A stretch of 64,000 bases of DNA from Amycolatopsis mediterranei (GTDB lineage Bacteria > Actinomycetota > Actinomycetes > Mycobacteriales > Pseudonocardiaceae): contig NZ_CP100416.1 in the NCBI RefSeq assembly GCF_026017845.1, forward strand, positions 10,200,081 through 10,264,080. The letters are read 5' to 3'. Below the pieces are notes generated by a model. It saw only the letters and a list, made by a program, of their open reading frames with translations. It ran no database searches and had not been told where the DNA came from. Numbering within the stretch: position 1 is the stretch's first letter; each line of letters begins with the position of its first letter. Position numbers and translations under genes: made by a program. Of the stretch, positions 33,410-43,563 are shown one piece after another.

Positions 33410-34243
33410 ATGCCCGACGCCGCGACCCGGACCGAACGAGTTCCCGTGGGGGTCGACCCGACCCGAGCGAGCATCGCGCGCGTCTACGACGCCTTCCTGC
33501 TCGGGAAGGACAACTACGAGATCGACCGGGAGGTCCTGCACAAGGTGCAGAAGGCCGCCCCGGAAGCGCAGGACCTCGCGTTCGAAAACCGCGGCTTCCT
33601 GATCCGCGCCTGCCGCTTCCTGGCCAGCCAGACCGGCATCACCCAGTTCCTCGACTGCGGCTCCGGCCTGCCCACCGCCGAGAACACCCACCAGGTCGTC
33701 CAGCGGATCAACCCGGAGATCCAGGTCGTCTACGTCGACAACGACCCGGTCGTGCTCGCCCACGGCCGCGCGCTGCTCGAAGAGAACGAGAACACCCACT
33801 TCGTCGCCGAGGACATCTTCGAGCCGCAGCGGATCCTCGAGAACGAGGTCGTCCGGCAGCACATCGACTTCACGGAGCCGGTCGCCCTCCTCCAGATGGG
33901 CACGCTGCACCACTTCAACGGCACCCCGGAACGGCCGGCGGAGATCATGAAGGAGTACATCGACGCCCTGCCGTCGGGCTCCTTCGTGGCGATCTCACAC
34001 TTCTTCGACCCCGAGGACGAGGACTCCGCGACCGCCCGCAAGATGGAGGACTTCTTCCTGCACAGCCCGATGGGCTCGGGCACTTTCCGGAGGCAGCAGG
34101 AGATCGAGGCCCTGTTCCCCGGCCTCGAAATGGTGCCCCCGGGCGTGGTCCGGTGCGCCGACTGGTGGCCGGACGGCCCGCGGCTCAAGGAGCTCAACGT
34201 GGCCCAGCGGACCATCGCGGGCGGGATCGGCCGCAAGCCCTAG
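33410..34243 (+). CDS. SAM-dependent methyltransferase of the DUF574 (PF04672) family
   Basis: 277 residues. Family motif ARVYDAFLLGKDNYEIDRE near the start, SAM loop FLDCGSGLPTAENTHQV, acidic strand VVYVDNDPVVL, and ALLQMGTLHHF. These proteins are abundant in filamentous actinomycetes, often beside XRE/DUF397 pairs. Their substrate is unknown. Divergent from the XRE gene, with the palindrome at 33360 in its promoter. Confidence 0.88.
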   Translation: MPDAATRTERVPVGVDPTRASIARVYDAFLLGKDNYEIDREVLHKVQKAAPEAQDLAFENRGFLIRACRFLASQTGITQFLDCGSGLPTAENTHQVVQRINPEIQVVYVDNDPVVLAHGRALLEENENTHFVAEDIFEPQRILENEVVRQHIDFTEPVALLQMGTLHHFNGTPERPAEIMKEYIDALPSGSFVAISHFFDPEDEDSATARKMEDFFLHSPMGSGTFRRQQEIEALFPGLEMVPPGVVRCADWWPDGPRLKELNVAQRTIAGGIGRKP

Positions 34244-34256
34244 CCTTCCCACCCCC

Positions 34257-34637
34257 TCAAAGGCGGAGCAGCGGGAGCCAGTGGGACAGGTCGGCCCGGG
34301 TGCCCGACGCGGACACCCGGCCGTCGGCCACCGCCGTGGTCCAGTCCAGTTGCCCGGTGGCCAGTTCGAGCCACGTGCGCGGGTCGGTCTCGATCACGTT
34401 CGGCGGGGTGCCGCGGGTGTGCCGTGGCCCGTCCACGCACTGCACCGCGGCGAACGGCGGCACCCGGACTTCGACCGTCCGGCCCGGCGCGTCGGCCGCC
34501 AGCGCACGCAGGGACAGGCGCACCGCCGCGGCCAGTTCCGGGCGCGCCGGAGCGGGCGCTTCGCCCTGCAGCCACGGGGAAATCGCCAGCACCGCCGCAC
34601 GTAACTGTCCGGGGTCGACCGAACGCGAAGAGGCCAT
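34257..34637 (-). CDS. Small sterol-carrier-like protein (Rv0807 homologue)
   Basis: 126 residues from ATG 34637, 6 bases after a TACTGT box (34649-34644). The C-terminal half has the SCP2-like pattern VIETDPRTWLELATGQLDWTTAVADGRVSASGTRADLSHWLPLL. Position next to the purF-purM block matches Rv0807. It may bind a lipid or another hydrophobic ligand; that is only suggested by the fold. Confidence 0.75.
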   Translation of the reverse strand: MASSRSVDPGQLRAAVLAISPWLQGEAPAPARPELAAAVRLSLRALAADAPGRTVEVRVPPFAAVQCVDGPRHTRGTPPNVIETDPRTWLELATGQLDWTTAVADGRVSASGTRADLSHWLPLLRL

Positions 34638-34693
34638 GGGCAAACAGTAGAGTGGCGCACCAAGACGTGGCAGGCACACCCGAGAACGTGGGG

Positions 34694-35398
34694 ATGACGA
34701 TGGCGCAGCGGGACGAGGCGGATCGGATGGTTTCGCAGCAGCCCACCGGAAGCGGAGCCGATCGCCCCGGGAGGCACGGCAAGCACAACCGGGCCTCGCG
34801 GCGCGAAGGCCGGCAGGCGCGGCGCACCGGCAAGCACGGCACGCCCGAGATCACCGCGGAGATGCGCGCGAACGCCCGCGCCAATCCCGACAGCTGGCTG
34901 TACGTCATCGACGAGGCCTTCGACCCGAACGGCCCGGTGCCGTCGTGGGCGGTCGTCGGCGCGTACCCGGTGAACGGCGTCGGCGACGTCGTCGCCGACT
35001 TCCACCCCAACGACCGCTACCGGCCCTCGCCCAAGGCGCTCGGCTTCCCGGAACCGGCGAACGACCTCGAGCACCTGCTGCAGCTCGTCCGGACCGAACA
35101 CCGCCCGGCGTCGGACCTGCCGAAGGTCGTCCTCGACGCGACGCTGTTCGTCTACGCGATGTCGCCGGTGCAGCGGACCGTCATCGGCTTCCACAACACC
35201 GACGGCCGGGTCATGGTGCCCGCCTACACCCGCAAGTCGCTGGTGCCGCGCGAGTGGCCGCACGCGCGGGCCGTGCTCGGCCGCGACATCGTCGACCTGC
35301 TCGGCGGCCACCCGGTCGCGATCAACCCGCACGACCTCATCACCGCGGTCGTGCCGGCGGAGCACCTGCTGAAGGCCGTCGCCGACGAGCGGCGCTGA
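34694..35398 (+). CDS. Uncharacterised protein resembling type VII secretion-associated (SseB-like) proteins
   Basis: 234 residues from ATG 34694; ATG 34700 is equally possible. The first 55 residues are basic and disordered (RHGKHNRASRREGRQARRTGKHG). The remainder is one domain: WLYVIDEAFDPNGPVPSWAVVGAYPVNGVGDVV, then LPKVVLDATLFVYAMSPVQRTVIGF and a VPAYTRKSLVPREWP stretch. It resembles actinobacterial proteins labelled type VII secretion-associated, but no ESX genes are nearby, so the function stays open. Confidence 0.6.
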   Translation: MTMAQRDEADRMVSQQPTGSGADRPGRHGKHNRASRREGRQARRTGKHGTPEITAEMRANARANPDSWLYVIDEAFDPNGPVPSWAVVGAYPVNGVGDVVADFHPNDRYRPSPKALGFPEPANDLEHLLQLVRTEHRPASDLPKVVLDATLFVYAMSPVQRTVIGFHNTDGRVMVPAYTRKSLVPREWPHARAVLGRDIVDLLGGHPVAINPHDLITAVVPAEHLLKAVADERR

Positions 35399-35502
35399 CC
35401 TGCGGGGGCCACCCCATCGAGTGATCATCGACTCGCCGATCCGGCGACGCCGGTGCATCGTGAGGCTGAAGAAGTGTCACGAGATCGGTGGGGAGCAAGA
35501 GG

Positions 35503-36303
35503 GTGAAACGACGTTCGCTGCCCTTCGCCGCCGTCCTCGCGTCGGTCCTGCTCGTGGCCGGGCAGGCACCGGCGAAGGCCGTCGACCGCTACACCGGTGC
35601 CGAGGACCACTACGCCGGTTCGCAGATCGCCAAGGTCGAAGGCGTCGGCGAGGGCCCCGACGTGCTGTACGGGGGCGACGACCAGCAGCTCGGGCACGAC
35701 GTCAGCGGGCACCAGGGGCCGGTCGACTGGCCCGGCGCGGCGGGGGCGGGCGCCAAGTTCGTCTACGTCAAGGCGACCGAGGGCACCGGGTTCGTGAACC
35801 CGCAGTTCGCGCAGCAGTACAACGGCTCCTACAACGCCGGCCTGATCCGCGGCGCCTACCACTTCGCGCGGCCGGACATCTCCGACGGCGCGGCCCAGGC
35901 GCGGTACTTCCTCGCCCACGGCGGCGGCTGGTCGGCCGACGGCAAGACCCTTCCCGGCGCGCTCGACGCGGAGTACAACCCCTACGGCGAAACGTGTTAC
36001 GGCAAGGATGCCGCGGGCATGACCGACTGGATCCGCGCCTTCTCCGACACCTACCGCGCGGCGACCGGCCGGTACCCGACGATCTACACGTCGACGAGCT
36101 GGTGGAAGCGGTGCACCGCGAACAACGGCGGCTTCGGCGCCAACCCGCTCTGGATCGCGCGCTACAACAGCTTCATCGGCGAACTGCCGTCCGGCTGGAG
36201 CATCCACACGATCTGGCAGTTCGCCGACCGCGGCACGCTGCCCGGCGACCAGAACTGGTTCAACGGCTCAGCGGACCGGCTGCTGGCCCTCGCGCTGGGC
36301 TGA
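35503..36303 (+). CDS. Secreted GH25 muramidase (lysozyme), first of a tandem pair
   Basis: 266 residues from GTG 35503, with GGGAG 7 bases upstream; GTG 35488 is possible. Signal peptide to about APAKA. The GH25 barrel has GHDVSGHQGPVDW, FVYVKATEGTGFVNP, a GAYHFARPD strand and the catalytic Asp-x-Glu in ALDAEYNPYG. It should cleave the MurNAc-GlcNAc bond of the cell's own or rival peptidoglycan. About 190 bases separate it from a close paralogue, so this is a duplication. Confidence 0.93.
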   Translation: MKRRSLPFAAVLASVLLVAGQAPAKAVDRYTGAEDHYAGSQIAKVEGVGEGPDVLYGGDDQQLGHDVSGHQGPVDWPGAAGAGAKFVYVKATEGTGFVNPQFAQQYNGSYNAGLIRGAYHFARPDISDGAAQARYFLAHGGGWSADGKTLPGALDAEYNPYGETCYGKDAAGMTDWIRAFSDTYRAATGRYPTIYTSTSWWKRCTANNGGFGANPLWIARYNSFIGELPSGWSIHTIWQFADRGTLPGDQNWFNGSADRLLALALG

Positions 36304-36495
36304 ACGGCGCAACCGTCCAATAATAGGTGTTAACCCGTCACCGATTAACGATCTTCTTCCCGGGAAAATCACCCACACGTATACCCAATTTCACGGAACT
36401 GAGTGACAAACGCCACTTCGTCCTCAACAATCGTGCTCGGGCGGCTACCTGCAGTAAGCCGCTCATCGCGAGGGTATCCGTGAAGGGATTCAACG

Positions 36496-37365
36496 ATGTC
36501 CACTCCCCGAAGAGGGCGGCTGTTCGCTGCCCTGGTCGTCCCGGCCACGCTGCTCCTGCTCGGCAGCACGGCGCAGGCGACGACCTTCTCCCCCGAAGTC
36601 GACCCCGTGGCCGCGATCAACGCGGACATCGCGCAGCACAACCACGAGCTGGGGTCGCAGATCCGGCGCGTCGAAGGCGACAAGTCGACTCCGGACACCC
36701 AGAAATCGGCGCAGCAGCCGCAGCCCGGCCAGGCCATCCCCGGCCAGGTGCTGGCGACGGTGGCCGGCATGGACGTCGCCAGCTACCAAGGCAACGTCGA
36801 CTGGGCGAACTGGTGGAACCAAGGCAAGCGGTTCGTCTGGACCAAGGCCACGGAGAGCACCAACTACACCAACCCGTACTTCACCCAGCAGTACAACGGC
36901 TCCTACAACCAGGGCTTCATCCGCGGCGCCTACCACTTCGCCACGCCGAACACCTCGAGCGGCGCGGCGCAGGCCCGCTACTTCGTCGCCCACGGCGGCG
37001 GCTGGTCCAAGGACGGCCGGACGCTGCCCGGGGCGCTGGACATGGAGTACAACCCGTACGGCGCGACCTGCTACGGGCTGAGCAAGTCCGGGATGACGTC
37101 GTGGATCCTCGACTTCCACGACACCTACCACTCCCTGACCGGCCGCTACCCGGCGATCTACACGTCGCAGAGCTGGTGGGACGGCTGCGTGAACGGTGAC
37201 TTCTCCAGCACCGCCCCGCTGTGGGTCGCGCGGTACGCGTCTTCGGTCGGTGCCCTGCCCTACAACTGGGGCTACTACACCGTTTGGCAGTACACCTCGA
37301 GCCCGCTCGACCAAGACACCTTCAACGGTGCCTACGACCGGCTCCAGGCCCTCGCCAACGGCTGA
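36496..37365 (+). CDS. Secreted GH25 muramidase (lysozyme), second of the tandem pair
   Basis: 289 residues from ATG 36496. Signal peptide ending AQA, then a ~65-residue Gln/Pro-rich region, then the GH25 domain: GMDVASYQGNVDWANWW, FVWTKATESTNYTNP, a GAYHFATPN strand and ALDMEYNPYG with Asp-x-Glu. Many blocks are identical to the first copy (QQYNGSYN, AQARYF, HGGGW). The 192-base gap upstream is A/T-rich and may hold a separate promoter, so the two copies could be regulated differently. Confidence 0.93.
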   Translation: MSTPRRGRLFAALVVPATLLLLGSTAQATTFSPEVDPVAAINADIAQHNHELGSQIRRVEGDKSTPDTQKSAQQPQPGQAIPGQVLATVAGMDVASYQGNVDWANWWNQGKRFVWTKATESTNYTNPYFTQQYNGSYNQGFIRGAYHFATPNTSSGAAQARYFVAHGGGWSKDGRTLPGALDMEYNPYGATCYGLSKSGMTSWILDFHDTYHSLTGRYPAIYTSQSWWDGCVNGDFSSTAPLWVARYASSVGALPYNWGYYTVWQYTSSPLDQDTFNGAYDRLQALANG

Positions 37366-37583
37366 CCCGCCCCCCCGGCTCCCGGATCACGACGGCTGTG
37401 CCGACCGGGGCTCCGCCACCCGGAACCCCCGGAACGCAGTTTCGCGTCGTCATGACCGGGAGCCGGTTTCATGCCGTACCGTCCGAGCTTGCAGAATGCT
37501 GCAGCCACGTCCTGGGGGGAACCGCACGTGCCCGCCGGACGTCGGAAGCGCACGAACAGCCAGCGCCCGGAAGGCATGGAAAG

Positions 37584-38483
37584 ATGACGTACCCGCCTCA
37601 GCCGGGCCAGCCCGGCCAGCCCGACCCGTACGGCCAGCCGCAGTCCGGTGGCTTCCAGCAGCAGGGTGGGTGGGACCCCAACCAGCAGCAACAGCCGTAC
37701 CCGACGCAGCAGTACCCGCAGAACCCGCAGGGCTACCCGCCTGCCTCGGGCGGTTTCCCGGCCAACCCGCAGCAGCCGTGGGGCGACCCGTACGCGCAGC
37801 AGGCCTGGGCGGACCCCAACGCGCAGCAGCAGTCGGCGTGGGCGGACCCGAACGCGCAGCAGTACGGCCAGCAGGCCTGGGACCCGAACGCGGGCGGCCA
37901 GGTGTCCGGCTGGGACCCGGCGACCGGCGGCTACACGCAGGGCTTCGGCGGGCCGCCGGCGCCGCCGAAGAAGAGCAAGACCGGGATGTGGATCGCCATC
38001 GGCGCCGCCGTGGTCGTCGTGCTCGCGCTGGTCGGCGTCACGGGCTTCGTCGCACCCGGGTTCTTCCTCTCGAAGGACGACTCCAACACGGCCGCGGCCC
38101 CGTCGTCGAGCACGTCGGCCAAGCCGTCCACGTCGAAGCCGACGGCCAAGAAGCCGACGGTCTCGGCCACTCCCGATGGTGGCGGCGGGGGCAACTCGGA
38201 CGCCAAGGTCGTGCTGCAGGGCTTCATCGACAAGCTGAACGCGGGCGACAACGCCGGTGCGGTCGCCCTGGGCTGCGCCGACTCGAAGGAGCTGCTCAGC
38301 TCGTGGCTGGACACGTTCCTCAAGCCGCCGCTGCAGCTGCAGCTCGGCACCGTGCCCACCGACAAGTACCTGGTCGAGGGCGAGGTCACCGGGACGTCGG
38401 CCGGCAAGGCGGTCAAGGGCACGCTGAGCGCCACGAACTTCGACAAAAAGGGCTTCTGCGTCAGCACGATGCTGGTGTCCTGA
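37584..38483 (+). CDS. Single-pass membrane protein with Gln/Pro-rich N-terminus and DUF4878-like outer domain
   Basis: 299 residues from ATG 37584, with GGAAGG 9 bases upstream. Residues 1-130 are low complexity with PYGQP and ADPNAQQ repeats. One membrane helix (MWIAIGAAVVVVLALVGVTGF) follows, then a Ser/Thr/Lys linker, then a 100-residue domain (VVLQGFIDKLNAGDNAGAVALGCADSKELL to FCVSTMLVS). The last part resembles DUF4878 or lumazine-like domains that sense or bind at the cell surface. A Gln/Pro-rich cytoplasmic tail plus an outer domain is common in actinomycete envelope proteins. Confidence 0.75.
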   Translation: MTYPPQPGQPGQPDPYGQPQSGGFQQQGGWDPNQQQQPYPTQQYPQNPQGYPPASGGFPANPQQPWGDPYAQQAWADPNAQQQSAWADPNAQQYGQQAWDPNAGGQVSGWDPATGGYTQGFGGPPAPPKKSKTGMWIAIGAAVVVVLALVGVTGFVAPGFFLSKDDSNTAAAPSSSTSAKPSTSKPTAKKPTVSATPDGGGGGNSDAKVVLQGFIDKLNAGDNAGAVALGCADSKELLSSWLDTFLKPPLQLQLGTVPTDKYLVEGEVTGTSAGKAVKGTLSATNFDKKGFCVSTMLVS

Positions 38484-38487
38484 GCCG

Positions 38488-39594
38488 GTGAAGCTGCTCT
38501 GGCGATCGCCGCTGGCGTGGACGTTCCTCGCCTCGGTGCTGCTGCTGCTCGGGGTCGGCGGCTGGCTGCTGACCGACCCCGCCACCAGCCGCAGTGACGC
38601 GCTGAAGACGGGCGGCCTGGCCGGCGGCGCGATCGTGGCGCTGTACGCGCTGTGGCTCAACGACCGGCGGCGCCGGGTCGAGGAGCGCCGTCAGGAAATC
38701 GAGCGGCGGCGGCACGAACTCGAGGCGCAGCGCGCGGAACAGGACCGCGAGCGGGTCGCCGACGAGCGGTTCGCGAAGGCGGTCGAGCTGCTCGGGCACG
38801 CGGCCGACCAGGTGCGCGTCGGGGCGTTGCACGCGCTGGCGGGGCTGGCGCGGAGCCGGCCGGCCTACACGCAGACGGTGCTGGACGTGCTGTGTTCGTA
38901 CCTGCGGCGGCCGTTCGAGCACCCGCGGTACGCCGAGGGTCTGGACCGGAAGAAGCGGGAGACAGTGCGCGGCGAGCAGGAGCAGGAGCAGGAGCTCACG
39001 GTCCGCCTCACCGCGCAGCGGCTGGTGAAGGAGCTGCTCCCGGCCGCGACCGACGCGGAGGCGCCGGCCTACGACCTGGATCTGACCGGCGCGGTGCTGG
39101 AGTACCTCGACCTGACCGACCGCAAGATCGGCAACCTCCTCCTGCGTTACGCATCCCTGCACAGCAGCACGCACTTCAGCCGCTGCCTCGTGGTCGGCAA
39201 GGCGTACTTCACCGGTGCGGGCACGGGAAAAGGCCGCCTGGTGGGCTACTTCCGTTGCCGTGACGCGGTTTTCGCGAGCGTGGCTTGGTTCAGCGGAACC
39301 CGCTTCAGCGAGAGCGCCGACTTCCGCAACGCCAAGTTCGCCGGTCCCACAACGTTCAAGGACGCGGAGTTCGGCGGCGACGTCGAGTTCACCGGGGCGC
39401 ACGCGACGGAGTCACTGGACTTGCGGCGGACCAGGTTCGCCGGCCAGACCGACCTGCGGTTCGCTTCGCTGCCGGAGTCGGTTTCGTTGTACAACACGCT
39501 GGTTCGGGGTGAGAAGGACGTGCAGCTGCCTGCGGAGTGGGACTTCGAGGAGCTGCGTGATGGGGATGTGCGGGTGGTCGCCAAGGTGGGCTGA
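38488..39594 (+). CDS. Pentapeptide-repeat membrane protein
   Basis: 368 residues. Two N-terminal membrane helices (TFLASVLLLLGVGGWLL and GGLAGGAIVALYALWL) are followed by a long Arg/Glu coiled coil (residues ~55-95). The C-terminal half has pentapeptide repeats of the A(D/N)LxX type (DLTGAVLEYLDLTDRK, FRNAKFAGPTTFKDAEFGGDVEFTG). Such beta-helices can mimic DNA or act as scaffolds; no function is certain. The GTG start lies 4 bases after the upstream gene. Confidence 0.85.
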   Translation: MKLLWRSPLAWTFLASVLLLLGVGGWLLTDPATSRSDALKTGGLAGGAIVALYALWLNDRRRRVEERRQEIERRRHELEAQRAEQDRERVADERFAKAVELLGHAADQVRVGALHALAGLARSRPAYTQTVLDVLCSYLRRPFEHPRYAEGLDRKKRETVRGEQEQEQELTVRLTAQRLVKELLPAATDAEAPAYDLDLTGAVLEYLDLTDRKIGNLLLRYASLHSSTHFSRCLVVGKAYFTGAGTGKGRLVGYFRCRDAVFASVAWFSGTRFSESADFRNAKFAGPTTFKDAEFGGDVEFTGAHATESLDLRRTRFAGQTDLRFASLPESVSLYNTLVRGEKDVQLPAEWDFEELRDGDVRVVAKVG

Positions 39595-39651
39595 GCCGCT
39601 GGGCTTTCTCCGGGCGGCACGGGCACGACCTCACCGCGGCCCCCCGCCCTC

Positions 39652-40722
39652 GGCGGTTTCTAGGGGTGGTGGCAACACCTGAGTGTTCAGGAGTTGCCTC
39701 ATGTCCAGCAGGGATCGTGACCGTGCCCCGCACTGCCGCTCCGGCGGTCCTGGTCTGCGTGGCAAGCCGTTGACCGCTGAGCGTGCGGCCTACTTTGGCC
39801 TGGTGGAAGCAGGTGTAGGAGCTCGGGAGGCGGCCCGGCGGGTCGGGGTCAATTACCGGACCGCGAAACGCCGGCGGGCCGAGGCGGCCCAGGTCGCAGA
39901 GGCACCTCTGGCGGCGCCGGCGGAGGTGTCCTCGCGGTTCTTGAGCCTGGCCGAGCGGATCCGGATCGCCGACCGGATCCGCCAGCCCGGGACCTCGCTG
40001 CGGATGATCGCGGCCGAGCTGGGCCGGCCGGTCTCGACCATCAGCCGGGAGCTGGACCGCAACCAGCAACCCGACGGTACCTACCAGCCCCACGCCGCAC
40101 ACGGGCTGGCCGCCGCGCGGCGGGCCCGGCCCAAGGTGAGCAAGCTGGTCGCGGATCCGGCGTTGCGGGCGATCATCCAGGATGGGCTGGACGCGCGGTG
40201 GAGCCCGCAGCAGATCACCTGCCGGCTCCGCCGCGACCATCCCGACCACCCGGAGTGGCATGTGAGCTGCGAAACCCTCTACCAAGCCCTCTACGTCCAG
40301 GCCCGAGGCGGCCTGCGCCGCGAGGTCGCCGGGTGGCTGCGCAGTGGCCGCGTCCAGCGCCGACCCACGTGCGGCCGGATCAGCGGCGGCCGCGGATGGC
40401 CACCCCGATGGTGATGATCAGCGACCGCCCAGCAGAGGTCGCGGACCGGGCGGTACCCGGGCGCTGGAAGGCGACCTGATCATGGGCACCCACAACCGGT
40501 CGGCGGCTCCAACGAGAACACCAACGGCCTGCTCCGCCAGTACTTCCCCAAAGGCACCGACCTCGCGGTCCACACCGCCGAACACCTCGACACCGTCGCC
40601 ATCGAACTCAACGACCCGCCCCGCATGACCCTCGACTGGGACACCCCAGCCGAACGCATGACACAGTTACTCAACACCACCCACCACCAGCAGCAGTGTT
40701 GCAACGACTCCTAGAAACCGCC
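39652..40722 (+). mobile_element. Decayed IS30-family insertion sequence
   Basis: The ends at 39652-39678 and 40696-40722 are inverted repeats of 27 bases with three mismatches (GGCGGTTTCTAGG at the outer tip). They flank remnants of an IS30-type transposase. The element is about 1.07 kb, so it is close to full length apart from an internal deletion and at least two frameshifts. It separates the pentapeptide gene from purL. No clear target duplication is seen, though CCGCCCTC occurs at both flanks. Confidence 0.85.
39701..40714 (+). pseudogene. IS30-family transposase, frameshifted and internally deleted
   Basis: The intact N-terminal piece (to TGA 40412-40414) has the IS30 helix-turn-helix regions: GLVEAGVGAREAARRVGVNYRTAKRRR and MIAAELGRPVSTISREL, then WSPQQITCRLRRDHPDH. 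After a frameshift, ISDRPAEVADRAVPGRW appears. A one-base loss follows and then DLIMGTHNRSA, joined directly to GSNENTNGLLRQYFPKGTDL. The stretch holding most of the DDE catalytic core is missing between these last two. It cannot make an active enzyme. Confidence 0.9.
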
Positions 40723-40794
40723 CTCCCTAGGGGGGCGTCCCCAAGTCCAGTCTATCGGCGGGGTGCGACGAAAAGCCCGGAACCGCTCGCGAAC

Positions 40795-40838
40795 CCCCGA
40801 CCTGTCCACAACCCGGGCGGGTTGTGGACAGGTCGGGG
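40795..40838 (-). terminator. Perfect 20-base inverted repeat after purL
   Basis: Arms 40795-40814 and 40819-40838 are perfectly complementary with a GGGC loop. The repeat lies 6 bases beyond the purL stop and contains CTGTCCACA words in both arms. No T run. It is the probable purL terminator; it may also bind protein as duplex DNA. Confidence 0.8.
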
Positions 40839-40843
40839 TCCGG

Positions 40844-43150
<2,307 letters not shown>

Positions 43151-43563
43151 GGCCGCCAGGATACGTGCCGGGCCCGGCCACCCCGGACGGTGGGCCACCG
43201 AACCCGAGCACCCTGCGGCCGGTGTGACCGAGGCAACATCCGGCGAGGCGGGAGCGCCTTCGGTGCGTTGGACGCACCCGAGGCCGCCTTCGGGCGCTTG
43301 AGACTCGGGCGGTGCGCGCGCCTTGTGGACAACTCGGGGTGCGGCTCGGGTGCGCGGACCGGAATTGTCGGTCCCCGCGAGTAACGTTGAAACCGGGGGT
43401 CCCCCGAGCGGGCCGGGGTGTTGAGACCGGGATTCCGAGCCGTCGGAGAGTGGAGAACGACCGGGCGCGGAGAACGACCGGAGAGTTGCCGGAGCGCGGA
43501 GAGCGGCCGGGGAGCCGGAAAATCAGTCGCCTTCCCCGGGGTGTCGGCTTACCGTCGGAAATC
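43151..43563. other. 413-base divergent intergenic region with a copy of repeat R2
   Basis: It holds the purL promoter next to 43150. At 43383-43324 on the minus strand lies repeat R2: the 25-base block, 26 bases, then a perfect TTGTCCACA. Between 43440 and 43520 is a purine-rich stretch with GAGAACGACCGG repeated 21 bases apart. A TACCGT box at 43550-43555 may serve the ABC exporter. No coding sequence is supported. Confidence 0.65.

Noticed and set aside
39643..40730. CCGCCCTC on both sides of the IS30 relic as a target-site duplication
   Set aside because: The match overlaps the tips of the inverted repeats and the flanks are low-complexity C-rich, so it is not reliable.
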